Source: Polytrichum commune (Eukaryota; Streptophyta; Polytrichopsida; Polytrichales; Polytrichaceae). From it: 64,000 bases of DNA. The stretch's first letter is position 1, and the number at the start of each line of letters is the position of its first letter. The DNA is taken from NCBI GenBank assembly GCA_950295325.1, contig OX485803.1:34179554-34243553 (forward strand). Direction: 5' to 3'. The position numbers were made by a program, and so were the translations under genes. This document shows positions 23,571 through 36,430 of this stretch, piece after piece. Below the pieces are notes generated by a model that saw nothing but the letters and a program-made list of their open reading frames with translations, ran no database searches and was not told where the DNA came from.

Positions 23571-24884
23571 TAATCCCATTTCTTCATATACTCCCTACAA
23601 GTTCAAAACCAATTCATTCTAATTTTGTATTGGTGATTTGGGTGCCTTTGTGGGGCAAGAGCGGATAAAGTGGTAGGAATAACTCCTATTTTTATTTTTA
23701 TATATTTAGAAAAAGAAAGTCAAGGGATTGGAAGAAGATGAGGAATGGGAGAGTAGTCTAAGTTATAACCCTGCCACACCAGGCGGACTGGCTGGTTGGG
23801 CCACTAGTCCGCCCGGTGTGGCAAGGCTATTAACGATTGCCCCCTAACATGTGAGAGGGTTTGGCGTGTGTCGCATGTATCTTCATGTTGTTATTGTCTA
23901 ATAGCCCACCCACACTTACTAGTGCGGGCCATCAGTAAGTGGTTACATCTAGTGGCTATCACTGGCCAGATTGGAACTAAAAGTGCCCTCTGCTAATAGG
24001 AATTGTTCGTTGGTCACCCACAAAAGTAACTGTGGGCATGCTTTGAGTCAACTTTGTTGAATTCTACCTTTGCAGTGTCTAGTCGATTGGAGTTTCCTAA
24101 CATCATGGTGTCTATGTAGACTCAACTATCCATGGCAGTGAATGAAGAAGTGGTATTTAGGTAATTCCATACTTTTGAAGAGTTCAAAAAAAAGCAAGCA
24201 ATTTCGGAACTTGTGCTTCAATGTTGTTATTTGTACTCATTATGCAATCATAATGGAGGTGATTGTATATTGAAAGACCATGGACATGATGTGCATAGAT
24301 ATTTGGCACCATAGTGGAGATATTAAAGTTGGCATGCGGCTGCAGCTTAACCCCGAAATGGCCAAAATGTTTAGAATTTGTCTAATAGGATACTAGTGAA
24401 AAAATTACAATTTGTTGTGGTTTCATGAAATTGTTGTGTCTATGTAAACTCATCAGTTCATGGTGGACATGGGAACTCTAGTTAAAAACAAACTCATTAA
24501 AGATTGAGGTTCGGTTCATTCCAATCAAGTACAAATTGTTTGCTTCAAGGTTTCTTATGTCAATTTGAAAACACATCATATTAAATTTTAATTTTGAAAA
24601 TGTAGAATAAATTCGTTTTGTTTCCACCTTCCCATTGGATGAGTTTACCCAAGGTAGATATTAAAACACCAACCCTTTTCAAACACCTAATTGTGGATGC
24701 AAAATAGTTCAACATTATCCTAACACATGCAATTCTAGTATTATCTTAAGGATCCACACACACACATAGTTGGGCAATTATTGAGCATATCTATGCTTAC
24801 TTTTAAGATTAGTTACTTTTTAGTAGATCCTCATTTTGAAAGGCCATTCCATTATTATACATATTTGTGTGGCCTTGAAAATCC

Positions 24885-24902
24885 GGGGGGTGGGTGGGTG
24901 GG
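24885..24902 (+). other. G-quadruplex motif
   Basis: Four G-runs of three or more separated by single T residues (GGGGGGTGGGTGGGTGGG) fit the standard intramolecular G4 pattern on the plus strand. No promoter or gene is visible next to it. Confidence 0.7.
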
Positions 24903-25744
24903 TGTGTGGGACCATCCCTCAAGGAATATCTCTGCTTAACTATCTCCATTCAATTGGTACTTTCCCATATAGGTTTGTTTCCCAAAAGTGAAAAAATTAT
25001 AATCTCAATCAACAAACTAATAGGGTTCTACCCTTTTTATCCTCAGATAAAATCATTGCTACGTATCCAAAATTTACATTGTCAAGCTCAACATTATGTA
25101 CAAGACATACTCAAAAACAACCTCATAAGTCTATCTCACTTCAAAATGCTTTGTATTCAAAATTATCATTGCAAAATATCTAAGCCACATACACACACTG
25201 TTTTTGAAGAAAGATGAGATACAAAACTTAAGAATGACGCCAAATTTGTGAAGGGCATGCCACTTGTGCCCATGCCACCAACCAAATCCATAGAGAGGGT
25301 TAGTAATGTACACGAGGTAAATAACAACAAAACCCAATTATTATTTATGTCACACAATCATGGATAACATTATCATATATTTTGTATATCCAAATACACA
25401 TATTGCCATGGAGTATTGTACGTGTTTTTTAGCCATTGAAACTCGTGAAACTAAGCTTTGTGGTAGGTTACACACTCCTTCCACCTTTACTTAGTCCTCG
25501 CTACTTATCCAAATCTCAGGGGTTACTTAGGGTAAACAACCGTTGTTGCTTAACCTTTGAGAGAGGGCTCTCGTGATTTCCCTTTTACTTATTAAAGGAT
25601 TAGGTAAGTACCCTTGACCACAAATTCATAGAACCGGATCTACATTGGACATTTGTTAGGTAGATTTTACCTAACCCTAAAGTAATGGATTTTGTTAGGG
25701 TTATTTTTCGTCACAGTGTGTATTCATTTATGCTTAAGTAAAAA

Positions 25745-25746
25745 CA

Positions 25747-25786
<40 letters not shown>
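25745..25786. repeat. (CA)21 microsatellite
   Basis: Uninterrupted dinucleotide run in gene-free DNA. Confidence 0.95.
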
Positions 25787-25788
<2 letters not shown>

Positions 25789-26606
25789 CACGAATAAAAT
25801 CCCCTAGTATGTACCATTTATGGCTCAAGAGATTGAATGCATGTTAGAGTATTTTTTGAAAAAGACAGAAAAACATGCATCCACTCTCAAAATGCATACC
25901 AACCCCCCTATAAGATTCTCACTCCTACTCATTACTCTACAATCCTAGCTATCATAAGCATGGATTGCTAACTCTCTTACAAACATTTTCTTCACAATAA
26001 ATTTGAGAACATTCCTTGAAGCAATCTGATGAGGTCTTCAACTTGACTATTGTATATGTTGTTTTTTAGAGGGTCATGATAACTAGTTGCAAAAGTTTTT
26101 CCATTCGGAATTCATTGTTGGCTAATGTGGAAATCAAAATCTTGATTTCGTGTATTGCCAATGTTATGTCATTGGACAAATGCAGTATAGGAACCGTTTG
26201 TGACACAATGACATTATATGCCTACTTAATTGGTCTATTGGAATTAAATTTTGTGCATTGGATATATGCAAATAAAAGGTCCCTTCTCTTATCAATTTTT
26301 TGTGGTGTAAACATCCATGATTTTTCATCAAAGATGGACACTAACACATTCATGAAATGTGCTTTTATGCCATGATGAAGATGTACTGTTGAGAACAAGC
26401 CACTTCCATCTTAATCTCTAGAATATGTAGTGGATAAATCCAATATGGGTTAATATCGTTCTTGGTTGTGTAGGATCAAGAAAGATTTTTGCATTGCTTG
26501 CATTGAGCCAACAAAGGTCATCAATATATCTAAAGGCATGCACAAATTGAGCCATAATGTTAGTATGTTCATAACATTAAGTAGCAAGCCCAGAATGACC
26601 TTTTCA

Positions 26607-26646
26607 AAAGAGCATCAAACCGGCACATGCCGGTTCGATGCTCTTT
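26607..26646. repeat. Short near-perfect hairpin
   Basis: Arms AAAGAGCATCAAACCGGCA and TGCCGGTTCGATGCTCTTT pair with one mismatch around a 2-base spacer. It is not followed by a T-run. Its origin is unknown; it may be a deleted foldback element. Confidence 0.7.
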
Positions 26647-27957
26647 CAAGAGCAAAGGTAGCACTACTTTTGAGTTTTACTTAGGCTATTTTTACTTTAT
26701 TTTGGTAGTTACTTGCAATGCTTAGAATTAACTATGTCGGCTTCTAGGACAAAACTAATGCCAAGTGGTGGTAAAGGTTCTAATCCAAGCTAAATTACAA
26801 TCTTAACAAATCTAAATAGCTATAAAGCAACGGAAAAGTTGGTGAGGTCAAAAAGGTAGGCGTTTTTTTTGGAAAAGTCTCCCGACACCCGCATTTGGAA
26901 CCTATTGGATACCTTTTTGAAGCTACTATATTTGATTAATTATCCATTCATTCACCCTTGCTTTGCAAGCTTTTCCCTTCTTGTTGAAATAATATTGCGG
27001 GTACTCAAAGGGTACCCTCCTAGCATTGCTACTTAGTGTTATGTCCAAGCCTAGCCAATCGTTGGATAAACTTTGTTTCATATGACATTAAGTATGGGGA
27101 AACATAGAGGGGAACATGAGAATCCCATTGGTATGTCCAACGTTTGTTTCCATACTTGGTTTCCCAATCTTACATAGCAATTAGTAGTAAGGTATTTGCG
27201 CAATATCAAGAACCTAATCAGTGACATTTGATGCCAGTTTCCATAGCTAAGGCATGTTCATGCCCATACAACTCTAGATGTTACAACATTTTCATTGCTT
27301 TTGAACCAAATTTTTGGTTCAAACCTAGGGTATTTTCTTTGGAAATTTGTAACCTCAAGTGAAGTTTTGAACTTCAAAGCTTCAAAAAGCATGCCTTGTC
27401 CACTTACATGAATTGTTCCAAAACATCTCGTAATGTCTGCAACATAGATGTTATTCCTAAAAACATTCATAATAAGCTCTTCTACCTTAGACACCGTGAC
27501 CTTCTACCTTAGTTGGACGTATATGTTTTGTACCGTCACGACATCATGACATGTTGAACATACATATCAAAGGGAAGGAATTGAAAGGACTACAATGTCA
27601 TATTGACATAGAGAAAAGAATTGTAAAAACCAAGACAACAAATGACGCAACAAATCATATTGAAGTCAAAAGAGGCAACTTGTCAACACATTCAAAGGTC
27701 ACCCTCCAAAATATGTATATATGCATATGCATATCTTTACGTTTATATTCATATTTATATGTAACCAATCATGAATGCAATGGAATTGATTTTAAAGTCC
27801 AGGTAGCCAAAAAGTTATGGAACTAAAAAGCACATTATGATGGCGTCAAAAAGGCTGATTCCTAGATTGTCAGGTGCAAACAGCCTCCACATGAGATGAT
27901 GGAGGTTGATTGGTCCTTGCAGGCAAAAACCTGGCTAAATAATAACTGGAGATTTAA

Positions 27958-27985
27958 TATCAATTTCAATTTCAATTTCAATTTG
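27958..27985. repeat. (ATTTCA)4 short tandem repeat
   Basis: Hexanucleotide run. Confidence 0.85.
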
Positions 27986-28293
27986 CAGTAGAACATGCTT
28001 GAAAATTGTGTAATTCTCTAAACGCTGAATGTTTTGCAAGATGTAACTCTTTAGATCAGGTGGCTATAACCTTGGATAAAGATAGTCAAAATCAAGGTAG
28101 TAAATAACACAAACGTTGTTGAACTGAGACACCTTCTTGAACAATCCCCGAGTTTTGATTTCAGATTTTTGAGTAGTTGGAATACAATTTGTTGATCTGT
28201 TTTTCTCATGTGCTTATGCAAATACTTACATGTGCGATGAACGGGCTCATACATTCCAATGAACATGGAGAATCGACTGCTAGTTACAGATGA

Positions 28294-28598
28294 ACTACAC
28301 AAAATATGATATTTAGTGTTTGATTAGATTTAGTGTTTTACCACCCTACTCTGCTCAACGTTGATTTTCAATTCTTTGATAATTAGTGTTAGACATAAAT
28401 GCGCCGCCACCGCCTTCCTTGTTGCCACCTCTTTCCTACTAAACACTAAATTCGTGCATGTAACTTTCACATATTACCATAGATGATATTTAGTGTTTGA
28501 GTTTACATTTAATGTTACTTACTTTCATAGGGTTAGTGATATTTAGTGTAGTATTCGTATTTAGTGTATCTAACACTAAATATCATATTTAGTGTAGT
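28294..28598 (-). mobile_element. MITE family A with palindromic ends, copy 2 (305 bp)
   Basis: Opposite in orientation to the copy at 8420. Starts ACTACACAAAATATGATA and ends CATATTTAGTGTAGT, flanked by a perfect 3-bp direct repeat TGA (28291-28293 and 28599-28601). The GC-rich core GCGCCGCCACCGCC matches the GGTGGCGGC stretch of copy 1. The 3-bp duplication and ACTA-type end suggest a Harbinger- or CACTA-related source, which is inferred. Confidence 0.88.
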
Positions 28599-28601
28599 TG
28601 A

Positions 28602-30803
28602 GTTTGGAGATATGACCGATTGAAGTTCAAGACTTCAGGATAGTTTTAGAGGAATCTATGGAGTATACCTCGAATTACCAAAGAAAAATGGAACGATCAC
28701 AACATGTAACCAGTTGGCCTTGGGAACACTAGGATTTCAACCGATTATGTTTAAAAATTTACCCGGATACTGCCTTGAAGAATCCCAAGGGCGACTTTAG
28801 CATAAGGTGGATATGCCTTAGATGGATACTTTTCTCTCTGCACCCATGTCTTTGTAGGATATGAAACACACAATTAGTGTGAGGTGATTAGCGAATTGAA
28901 TCAAGCATGTAGTCATTTACCCCATACTTTGTTGAGCTCCTATGAATTTCTTATTCAATAGCAAAGTGAAGATTCTCATGCTCATTAAGTGGTCGTATGG
29001 GTCCCCCCCCCCCCAACAATCATGTTGTTTGTCGAACCCTGTTGGTAAGAATATTTTGAATATGTAGTCGAGATGTAGTCCAATCTCTTTAATCACGTGT
29101 CTTTTTTTATGCTAGTTCTTAGATCCACACCAATTACACACCACTCAAACATAGGTGTCTAGATAATTGTTGTGTTTGATATAGGCACGTCTATCTTACC
29201 TCCTATCATTGGACATTAAGGCGTTCACAATTACAATTTTCTCAAATTGAACATATCACAAGAACATATAATAGTGTTATTTATCTAAATACTTGTCACC
29301 CAACCTAGATGAAGCAACACAAAACTAAGATTTGTGGTACTCTCCCCTCGAACTTTTATACATACACTACATAGGGTGGGTTCATCCCGTACCAGCTTGT
29401 TGCACCTGTGCATGTGAATGTCTTGGGCCATGCACACACTGTCTACTCAACATGCCACTGTCGACGACCAACCTTTTTGGAAGTAGGTGTATTTGGACTG
29501 TGCCAAATGGTGGGGTGGGTGTATGAATTGGATGAAATTTATATATGAGAATGTAATTAAGGGATTTTTGAAATATACACCAAAATTTGGCACAATGATA
29601 ATAGCCTCATGTTTTATGGAGTTGGAAACCAACATCTTCTAGATTAATTATCTTATCCCAAGGTTCACTCACAAAATTGAATACCTCACCCCCAATCCAC
29701 TTCCACTTTTAATTTGAGAAATGTTTGAAATTCTTTCATTCACATGATGTAGGTCATAAATATTGACCATGCAACATTTGTCATTGAAGCTTGGGAAATG
29801 CTAGCATCTAGATGTACCAACAAATGACCGTTAAGTCATACAATGACACAAATATCGTCCATTTATTTTCTTTTAAACTATAGGATTGTCATCTGTATAT
29901 CTACCTCTAACTTAAAATTCCCAATAGACATTACCTTGGACATTGTCATGACTATGGGCCATTGACTACTTGCCAAGATTTTGAGCTTCACGAGTAACAT
30001 AGTGTTTGGAATCAAAGTGATAGGAGTGTACAAACATAGGACATAACCACACACAATTGCGAAAGCACCAATGAACCATAAGAGTGTGAATTAAGCTTTA
30101 TTAAAAGGGAACAAAAGAGTTTTAAACATAGATTGTTACTAGAAACCTTAATCCAATGTGACATTAATCCTCATAGACACTGGCTCAATCTGCCCTAAGA
30201 CCTAGTACCCCTGGTTGTTTTTCTTGGATTAGTTTAAATGTTAGCGAAAATATAACCACACATGGGGTGGAGAAGTCCATATGGGTTTAGATTTGAACGA
30301 AGAGCCAATGGAGGGAAATGATGTGGATCACCATCCAGCAATGGTAGTTAAGCTTCCTTAAGCCCACGAGTATGCCCAATCTCTATCATATTTCACAGTG
30401 GAGCATTCTTTCAAGTTTTTAGTTACAGATGCAACGAACATGCAATCTTCCATGGATGCATTGAACAAGATGTTGATTTCCAAGATTGACAAACATATTT
30501 GAAAGACAATAGATTCTTACTTTCACACTGTATGATATGGTGAAGATAACATAAGGGAACTATTTTTTTCTTATCCAAACTCCATATTGTGTGAAGACGA
30601 ACATTCTGAGCATATTTCTTTAATAAAAATGTTCTTTCATACTCATGTACCTTCATTGTGCATAACGAAACGTCATTTTACATTCAAATTGACAATTTTC
30701 TTGAAAAACCTCGATAATGCAACACTTGAGACCTAAAATGTCATATTGTCAAGAATACAACATTCAGATGATATGACATTTTGTTTGCGTGACCAAACGT
30801 GTC
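28602..30803. other. Gene-free DNA
   Basis: A C10 run near 29006. No supported genes. Confidence 0.4.
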
Positions 30804-31320
30804 GAGCCACTTCACACACAAGCCAAGAGCCGTAACCATGAACTAGTGAGAGCCCAAAAGAAAAGTCCCCAAAGGCCGTCCCAAGACACCTCCAAAATCA
30901 TGTAGTAGTGTGGTCACAAACCCTCAAGTGCAATGTGAAGCCACATGTGACCCGGGCCCTCAACCAAATGCTATTTCAACGAATTCCTATTCATGCAGGC
31001 CCTCACACATGATAAAATAGAATAAACCAACGGTCATGAGCGTTTGGAGTGCCATGATCTCCCGGTTTCGTGCGAGCCCCACCTCCAAGAGGTGGTGTTT
31101 GAAATTCTTCCAAGTGACCATGAAACATGGTCCAATCAATGCCACGTAAGAACCCAACCCATGCAGCCTTCACATCCCTCTTGCATTCACTTATATACTC
31201 CGCCGGTCCCTCAAGCGTAGCTTGAAGTAGCGAACTTGGACTGGCTCCGCCTGTTCCACCAATGAGAGTGCTCGAAGCGCCACGGTCACGGGCTCTCAGT
31301 CCCGTGTGTGAAGCGGCCCT
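30804..31320 (-). mobile_element. 517-bp TIR element, copy 1
   Basis: Reverse complement aligns end to end with 40670-41174. The termini, read outward in, are GGGCCGCTTCACACACGG and GAGCCACTTCACACACAAG; subterminal blocks are AGAGCCCGTGAC and AAGAGCCGTAACCATGA. The 112-codon frame on this strand (31003-31341) is not kept open in the other copy. Its target duplication is unclear. Confidence 0.8.
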
Positions 31321-31357
31321 CGTATTGAAGAGGGAGAGCAATATTCCTGGGATGTTA

Positions 31358-31786
31358 ATAAGAAAACGGTGGAACCATGAGGCTCTGTCCTTTGCTATGA
31401 AAGACTACAATTGTAGTTGATTACTTTGCTCATGCCAATCCATGGCTATTCACTATACCAAACCTTTCTTGGATTTTGTGCACCATCTTCTCAAATATGG
31501 GTCAAGGATTGAATCTACTCATTTATCACCCGAAATTTTAAAAATAAATAATCAAGAACTGTCAAAATAACTATAGTTAACTAGATTTCTTTCAATGCAT
31601 TTTAGGGAGCACTTGTATATATATATATATATAAACTATAGTTAACATCCACATTACATAAAGTGGACCAAAAATAACAAGAACAAGTAACGTCCAAGTG
31701 TGAACACAAAGTGGTTAGGAAATTTGCTCTTGAAACAAAGAAGTTGATGCATAGTCTCTGTCCTACAGACAGAGCCAATAAAGGGG
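31358..31786 (+). repeat. Direct repeat copy 1 (about 430 bp), second copy at 33.11 kb
   Basis: High similarity to 33111-33531 (few mismatches per line), with the same order and orientation. The inner borders GGCTCTGTCC and GACAGAGCC are inverse, so the unit may be a TIR element rather than an LTR. A (TA)n run lies at 31617-31632. Non-coding. Confidence 0.85.
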
Positions 31787-31895
31787 TCATGTGACCAGAA
31801 AAGCATGCATGGTATGATGCATGGGGTCAAAAAACATGGCCCGGTCACCGGGGGAGGGGGAGGGGCTGGCCTCCCTCGCCAGGTACTCACGTTCA

Positions 31896-33022
31896 GGGCT
31901 GATTTTTCACAAAGTTTTTGCCTGTCCACGTCCAAAAACCTTGAATTGAAAGGCAAAAAAAATTGCAACCCGTCTCAAAACCGGTAATTTCTAAACCAAT
32001 CCGTCCATGGAAAAAAAGGTTAAAGGAAAAAAAAACCCGTTCTAAAACCTGTTTGAAAATGAAAATACCCGTCCCGCAAGAGGTATAAATAAGTCTCTTA
32101 CAATGTTGGTAAATTTTATTTATTTTTATTTTTAAAAAAACCAAAAGATGTTGACATGTGACTAGTTGCACTTGGAAACAATATGATCTTGACAAATTAT
32201 GCCTTCAATGCCCGTCAATTATCTATCTTTTGTTGTCGATTCTCATCTTTCCAGTACACCCCATCCTAATTTCCTCTGTCATCATCATTTCTTTTTATTT
32301 CTTGTCCTTCAATCTCCCATTTCTTTCCCGGCACTCTATCTTCAAGGTGTTTCCATCACCCGTCATCGCCCGTCCCTCACCACCTGCATTCCCTCCACAA
32401 GAAGGGTTTTTCTAAACAAAACCTAATCAAAAGTCACCTGTGTACTAGTTTGAGGTTAGAGACTTTAGATGCTTTGATGCGCATTTCATGTGCAAATATT
32501 CCAATTGAAAACATCAATTGGAATGCAGTGATGCTTGTTTGGAGAAACATGAAGGATATATAGGAGAATTCATCCACTTCTTTGAAGGGTAAGTAGCTCT
32601 TTATTTTTAAAATTTTGAACATGTTTATATATACTAATTCTTATTCAATTGCTAAGTTTACCTTCAACTATAATCTTCGACATCACGTTAAAAAGTTTCT
32701 AAGTTTTGTGGTTGATGAATTTAGGATGCAGGTGAAAATCAAGCACTTCAAGATTGATATTTTGATTGGGTATTAGAGGTTTGATTGCATTATGCTTATA
32801 TTCACATGTCATACATGACATAATGTAACTGATATTTGTACCATTTATTTCTTTTTTTGAAAAGAACATCAAAAAAATTGTTGTTTTTAGAACCCGTCCA
32901 AAGTGAACTTGACACGTCCAAAAACCGGTTCATTTTCTAAGAACCCGTCCACTGAAAATGTGTGTTTTTTTTTAATGAACATCTCCCTAGACATATTAGG
33001 AACCTTGTGAAAAATCACGACT
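31896..33022. mobile_element. Possible 1.1-kb TIR element between direct repeats
   Basis: The left end GGGCTGATTTTTCACAAAG and the reversed right end AGTCGTGATTTTTCACAAG share 15 or more bases. The flanks share CTCAC followed by a partly matching stretch, a possible old 9-11 bp duplication. Internal motifs CGTCCAAAAACC occur near both ends in direct order. The long target and A/T-rich end suggest a Mutator-like derivative. No transposase frame is seen. Confidence 0.45.
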
Positions 33023-33110
33023 GCTCACATGAACGTTAAGCTGGGGCTGGCTCCCATCATGCATGCATGTTCCCCTTGTATATACCGATCTCCAGTGCTT
33101 GGTTGTGTGA

Positions 33111-33531
33111 TAACAAGAAAACGATAGAACCGTGAGGCTCTGTTCTTTATTATGAAAGACTACAATTGTAGTTGTCCACTTTGCTCATGCCAATTCATGG
33201 CTATTCACTTTACCAAACCTTTCTTGGATTTTGTGCACCTTCTTCTCAAATACGGGTCAAGGATTGAAGCTACTCATGTATCACCCGAAATTTTTAAAAT
33301 AAATAATCAAGAACTACCGAAATAACTATAGTTAACTAGATTTCTTTCAATGCATTTTAGGGAGCACTTTTATATATAAACTATAATTAACATCCACATT
33401 AAATAAAGTGGACCAAAATAACAAGAACAAGTAACGTCCAAGTGTGAACACAAAGTGGGTAAGGAAATTTGGTCTTGAAACGAAGAAGTTGATGCATAGC
33501 CTTTGTCCTACAGACAGAGCCAATAAATGGG
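33111..33531 (+). repeat. Direct repeat copy 2 (about 420 bp)
   Basis: Partner of 31358-31786, including ACTATAGTTAACTAGATTTC and CAAATTTCC-associated blocks, and ending ACAGACAGAGCC. The shorter TA run accounts for most of the length difference. Confidence 0.85.
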
Positions 33532-34992
33532 GATAGGCACGTTGACTCCATTGTGTGGGAGCATTGTGAGCCACAAGCTGGAGTACATGCATGTACAGCA
33601 TGCAGCTTCTTATGAATTGCAAGCAAGCTAAGCTTCAGAAGTTAGGGCCTCAGGCAGGCTAGGCTAGGCTAGGCTGTTGCATGCAAGTGGGCTGAGCCCA
33701 GAAAGGCCACCATTTATGACACTCGCAGCTTGTCCACCAATGCAGTGTCCCGAGAGATTTCGGGGGCGGAAGTGGTCGCAACCAGTGTTGAACGGGTATG
33801 TTGTAAAGTGCATACAGGGGAGGCTTGGTTTTTGAAAATTTCTTGGAAATGTAGAACATCGAGGTATTGATATTACAAAGGTTTTGTATTTTCAAGGTAG
33901 GGTATGTGTATGTGGTCTTGTAAAATTTCTTGAATTTTAGGGTACGTGTTATGGTGTGATTTTTTTTCATATACCAGGGTGCCCAGTGCAAGGGTATGGT
34001 ATGTCATTTTAAGGTTTTTAAGAGAGAATTTAATTAATTAATAATTTAATAAAAAATAAAAAATAAAATCCAAAACAGATGAAGCATGAACTTGAGCAAA
34101 CTGATCAAATTGAATCATGATTTGAATTTATCAAATTGTCATGCTTGACTAAGTATTGAATCGGATCAACATGGACTACTTCGACCAACATCAGTTTAAT
34201 CAAACAAAGTTGAATTGATAAAAAACAATCAAACAATGCCCTCAAGCTAAATCTCACTCTAGCTCACCCGCTGCAATCAACTCCTCTTCACTAAACTTGT
34301 TTAGCAAACACAAACCCTAGTTGTTATATGAAGTTGGTGCTTCAAGCAAAGACAAAACGGAATTACCTCTTCTTGAAGGTGCAACACCCTCTCTCCCACA
34401 TTAATCAATGTTGCTAGCTTAACCCCAGCAACAAAGCTCCACTACTTGTAGTACACTGTGCACACAACAAACCCGTACATCGCCGGAAGCAGGCATAATG
34501 AACAAAGACGTGCATGTTTAAGGGTTTCCAAGCTCATCGTTGAGCAAGGTACGGGTTAGTGACCAGGTTTAGGGTTGGCAGTGAGTCCAGGGCCCGGGTA
34601 TGAACCTGGTATTTGCGCACTGCTTGGTAGTTCAAGTTGGTATCACAAACCAGTGTACATACCCTTTTACAGACCCGTGTGCGGGACAGATACCCGTTCA
34701 ACACTGGTCGCAACCCGGGTGGGTGGGTGGATGCCCGACTGGTGGTTCCATAGCATGATCCGTTCGGATATCGTTCATTAGTTTGAGGTGTATATAGAGT
34801 GTAGTAGAGGGGCGCACCTACTAAGGTGGAAATACCATAACCCGTGACAATAAGGTGATTCGCATTATTGAAGATGAGAAGGATTCATGAGTGCATTAAC
34901 ACTTGACTCCAAATGTCGGTTGGTTGGTCGCTCGCCAAGGGTGTCTTTATCCATGCCAGTCCGGGAAACAACGGCCTCTTGACATCTGATAG
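33532..34992. other. Gene-free DNA
   Basis: Contains a (GGCTA)4 run near 33656-33675 and, at 34822-34900, a block repeated at 35402-35450 (GAAATACCATAACCC and AGGTGATT). No gene is supported. Confidence 0.4.
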
Positions 34993-35327
34993 GGGTTGTG
35001 ACACCTCCTCGGAGAATGGAGAATGGAGAATGAGGAAAAAGAGGAGCCAATCAGATAGCTTCTCCATGGAGAAAGGTGTGACACCCATTTGTGGCCCGTG
35101 GAGAATGGGAATTACCATTGCCATCCGCATGTGGTAAGAATTTGTGCTCTATTCACACGTTTTAAAAGAAGTGACCCCAGGTGAAAAACAGTGAAACCTT
35201 CGCACAAGAAGTTTTCTCCATTCTCCATTCTCCATTCTCCGAGAATGGGCCCTCCGCCATTCAAGGAGAGCGTGCCACATCCCCATTCTCCATTCTCCGA
35301 GAATGGGAAGAAAGAGGTGTGACAACC
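34993..35327. mobile_element. 335-bp TIR element with inverted GGAGAATGG arrays
   Basis: The termini GGGTTGTGACACCTC and, reversed from the right, GGGTTGTCACACCTC differ at one base. Just inside the left end are three GGAGAATG units, and the right half has two groups of the inverse CCATTCTCC (35215-35243 and 35283-35299). The transcript would form several alternative stems. Non-coding. Confidence 0.75.
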
Positions 35328-35819
35328 CGTATTGGATCGGGAGGAGTACTCCGAGTTGATCCATCTGCAACCACGGCCACTTAACTCTCAAAAGAGCTGG
35401 TGTAAGGTAGAAATACCATAACCCATGAAAATGAGGTGATTTGCATTGAAGATCTGGTCTGACAATCATGAGATGGTTTTCCAAGATAGGCGAGAAGGAT
35501 TCGTGAAGAATGCAAGCTGTTTCGTATTTTGTTTGCCCTATGCAAAAAAAATGCTACAATTTTTCAAAGTGGAAAGTTGTCCAACCCCCTACTCGTTCAC
35601 TGGATTCTCCCTACACTACACCGAACACGGTAATCTGCATTTCCATACATAACATCACCTAAATCGGTTACCTCATGAGTACATTAACTTGACTCCCATT
35701 GGCTACACTAAGTGTACACGCATTGAAGTTGCCGCCAAGCCATGATCCGTTTTAGAAATGGCACTTCACCATTATGACGGCGGTCTAGTGCACGGCTAGA
35801 GGGTGGTTAGTGGACTATG

Positions 35820-36195
35820 GTATTTCTACCTTAGTCCCCGATCAGGACCCCATCGGTGATTTATATAGGGTACCGGAATTTCATTAACGGGTGGGACTGA
35901 ATTTCGGTCGAGCCGGAACCAATCATGTCGTGACACGTGTCTTGGTTCCGAGTGTTGAGGTGAGGAGGGGGGTGAGCGGTTATGGCGGACTCCAGACACT
36001 GGTGATTCGTTCGAGCCAGTTCCTGGCCTTCAAAAATTCATAGGTTTTTTTTTGTTTTTTTTTTCAAATCAAGGAATCAAATTACCGAAATGAATTGCAA
36101 TCTATCTTCCTACACGTGAAAGTTTTGCACCACCTTATACTTCTCAAGATCTGGTGCGTAAACTTTTGAGTGACCGGTCATGGAAAGCTCTACTC
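35820..36195 (+). mobile_element. Element family C copy 1 (about 375 bp)
   Basis: Aligns with the reverse complement of 36431-36985. Shared motifs are CCCCGATCAGGACCC-like start, CACGTGTC/ACATGTGTC, GTCTGGAGTCCGCCATAACC, and the end AGTGACCGGT to CTCTACTCTAG. Borders are approximate. Non-coding. Confidence 0.6.
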
Positions 36196-36430
36196 TAGTT
36201 TAGGCCCTTCGAAAACAGCGTAGATAACACTAAATACCATAAATGGTGTAGATGTCAATGTGGACATGATTTATCTACCGTTGGCAAAATAAATCCTCGG
36301 TCTCCTTTCCTTCTCATAGGATGAGTTTCCATGTAGGCCACTCGCCCAACCACATTTTAGTGGGCGTAAGGACAAACCTGCCCAAATGTAGATGAAATTT
36401 GGTGGGGTAGGGTTTGTATGTGCCAACTAG

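Larger units (their letters stand above)
23571..28290. other. AT-rich gene-free DNA
   Basis: Frames up to 107 codons (24894-25217, 26076-26375) have no recognisable domains. It contains the separately listed G-run, CA microsatellite and hairpin. Confidence 0.45.

Noticed and set aside
31003-31341. 112-codon minus-strand frame in the 517-bp TIR element
   Set aside because: The homologous copy at 40.67-41.17 kb does not keep the frame, so it is not a conserved protein.
31358-33531. LTR retrotransposon (direct repeats about 430 bp around 1.3 kb)
   Set aside because: No TG-CA ends, primer-binding site, polypurine tract or gag/pol frame; the repeats themselves look like TIR units.
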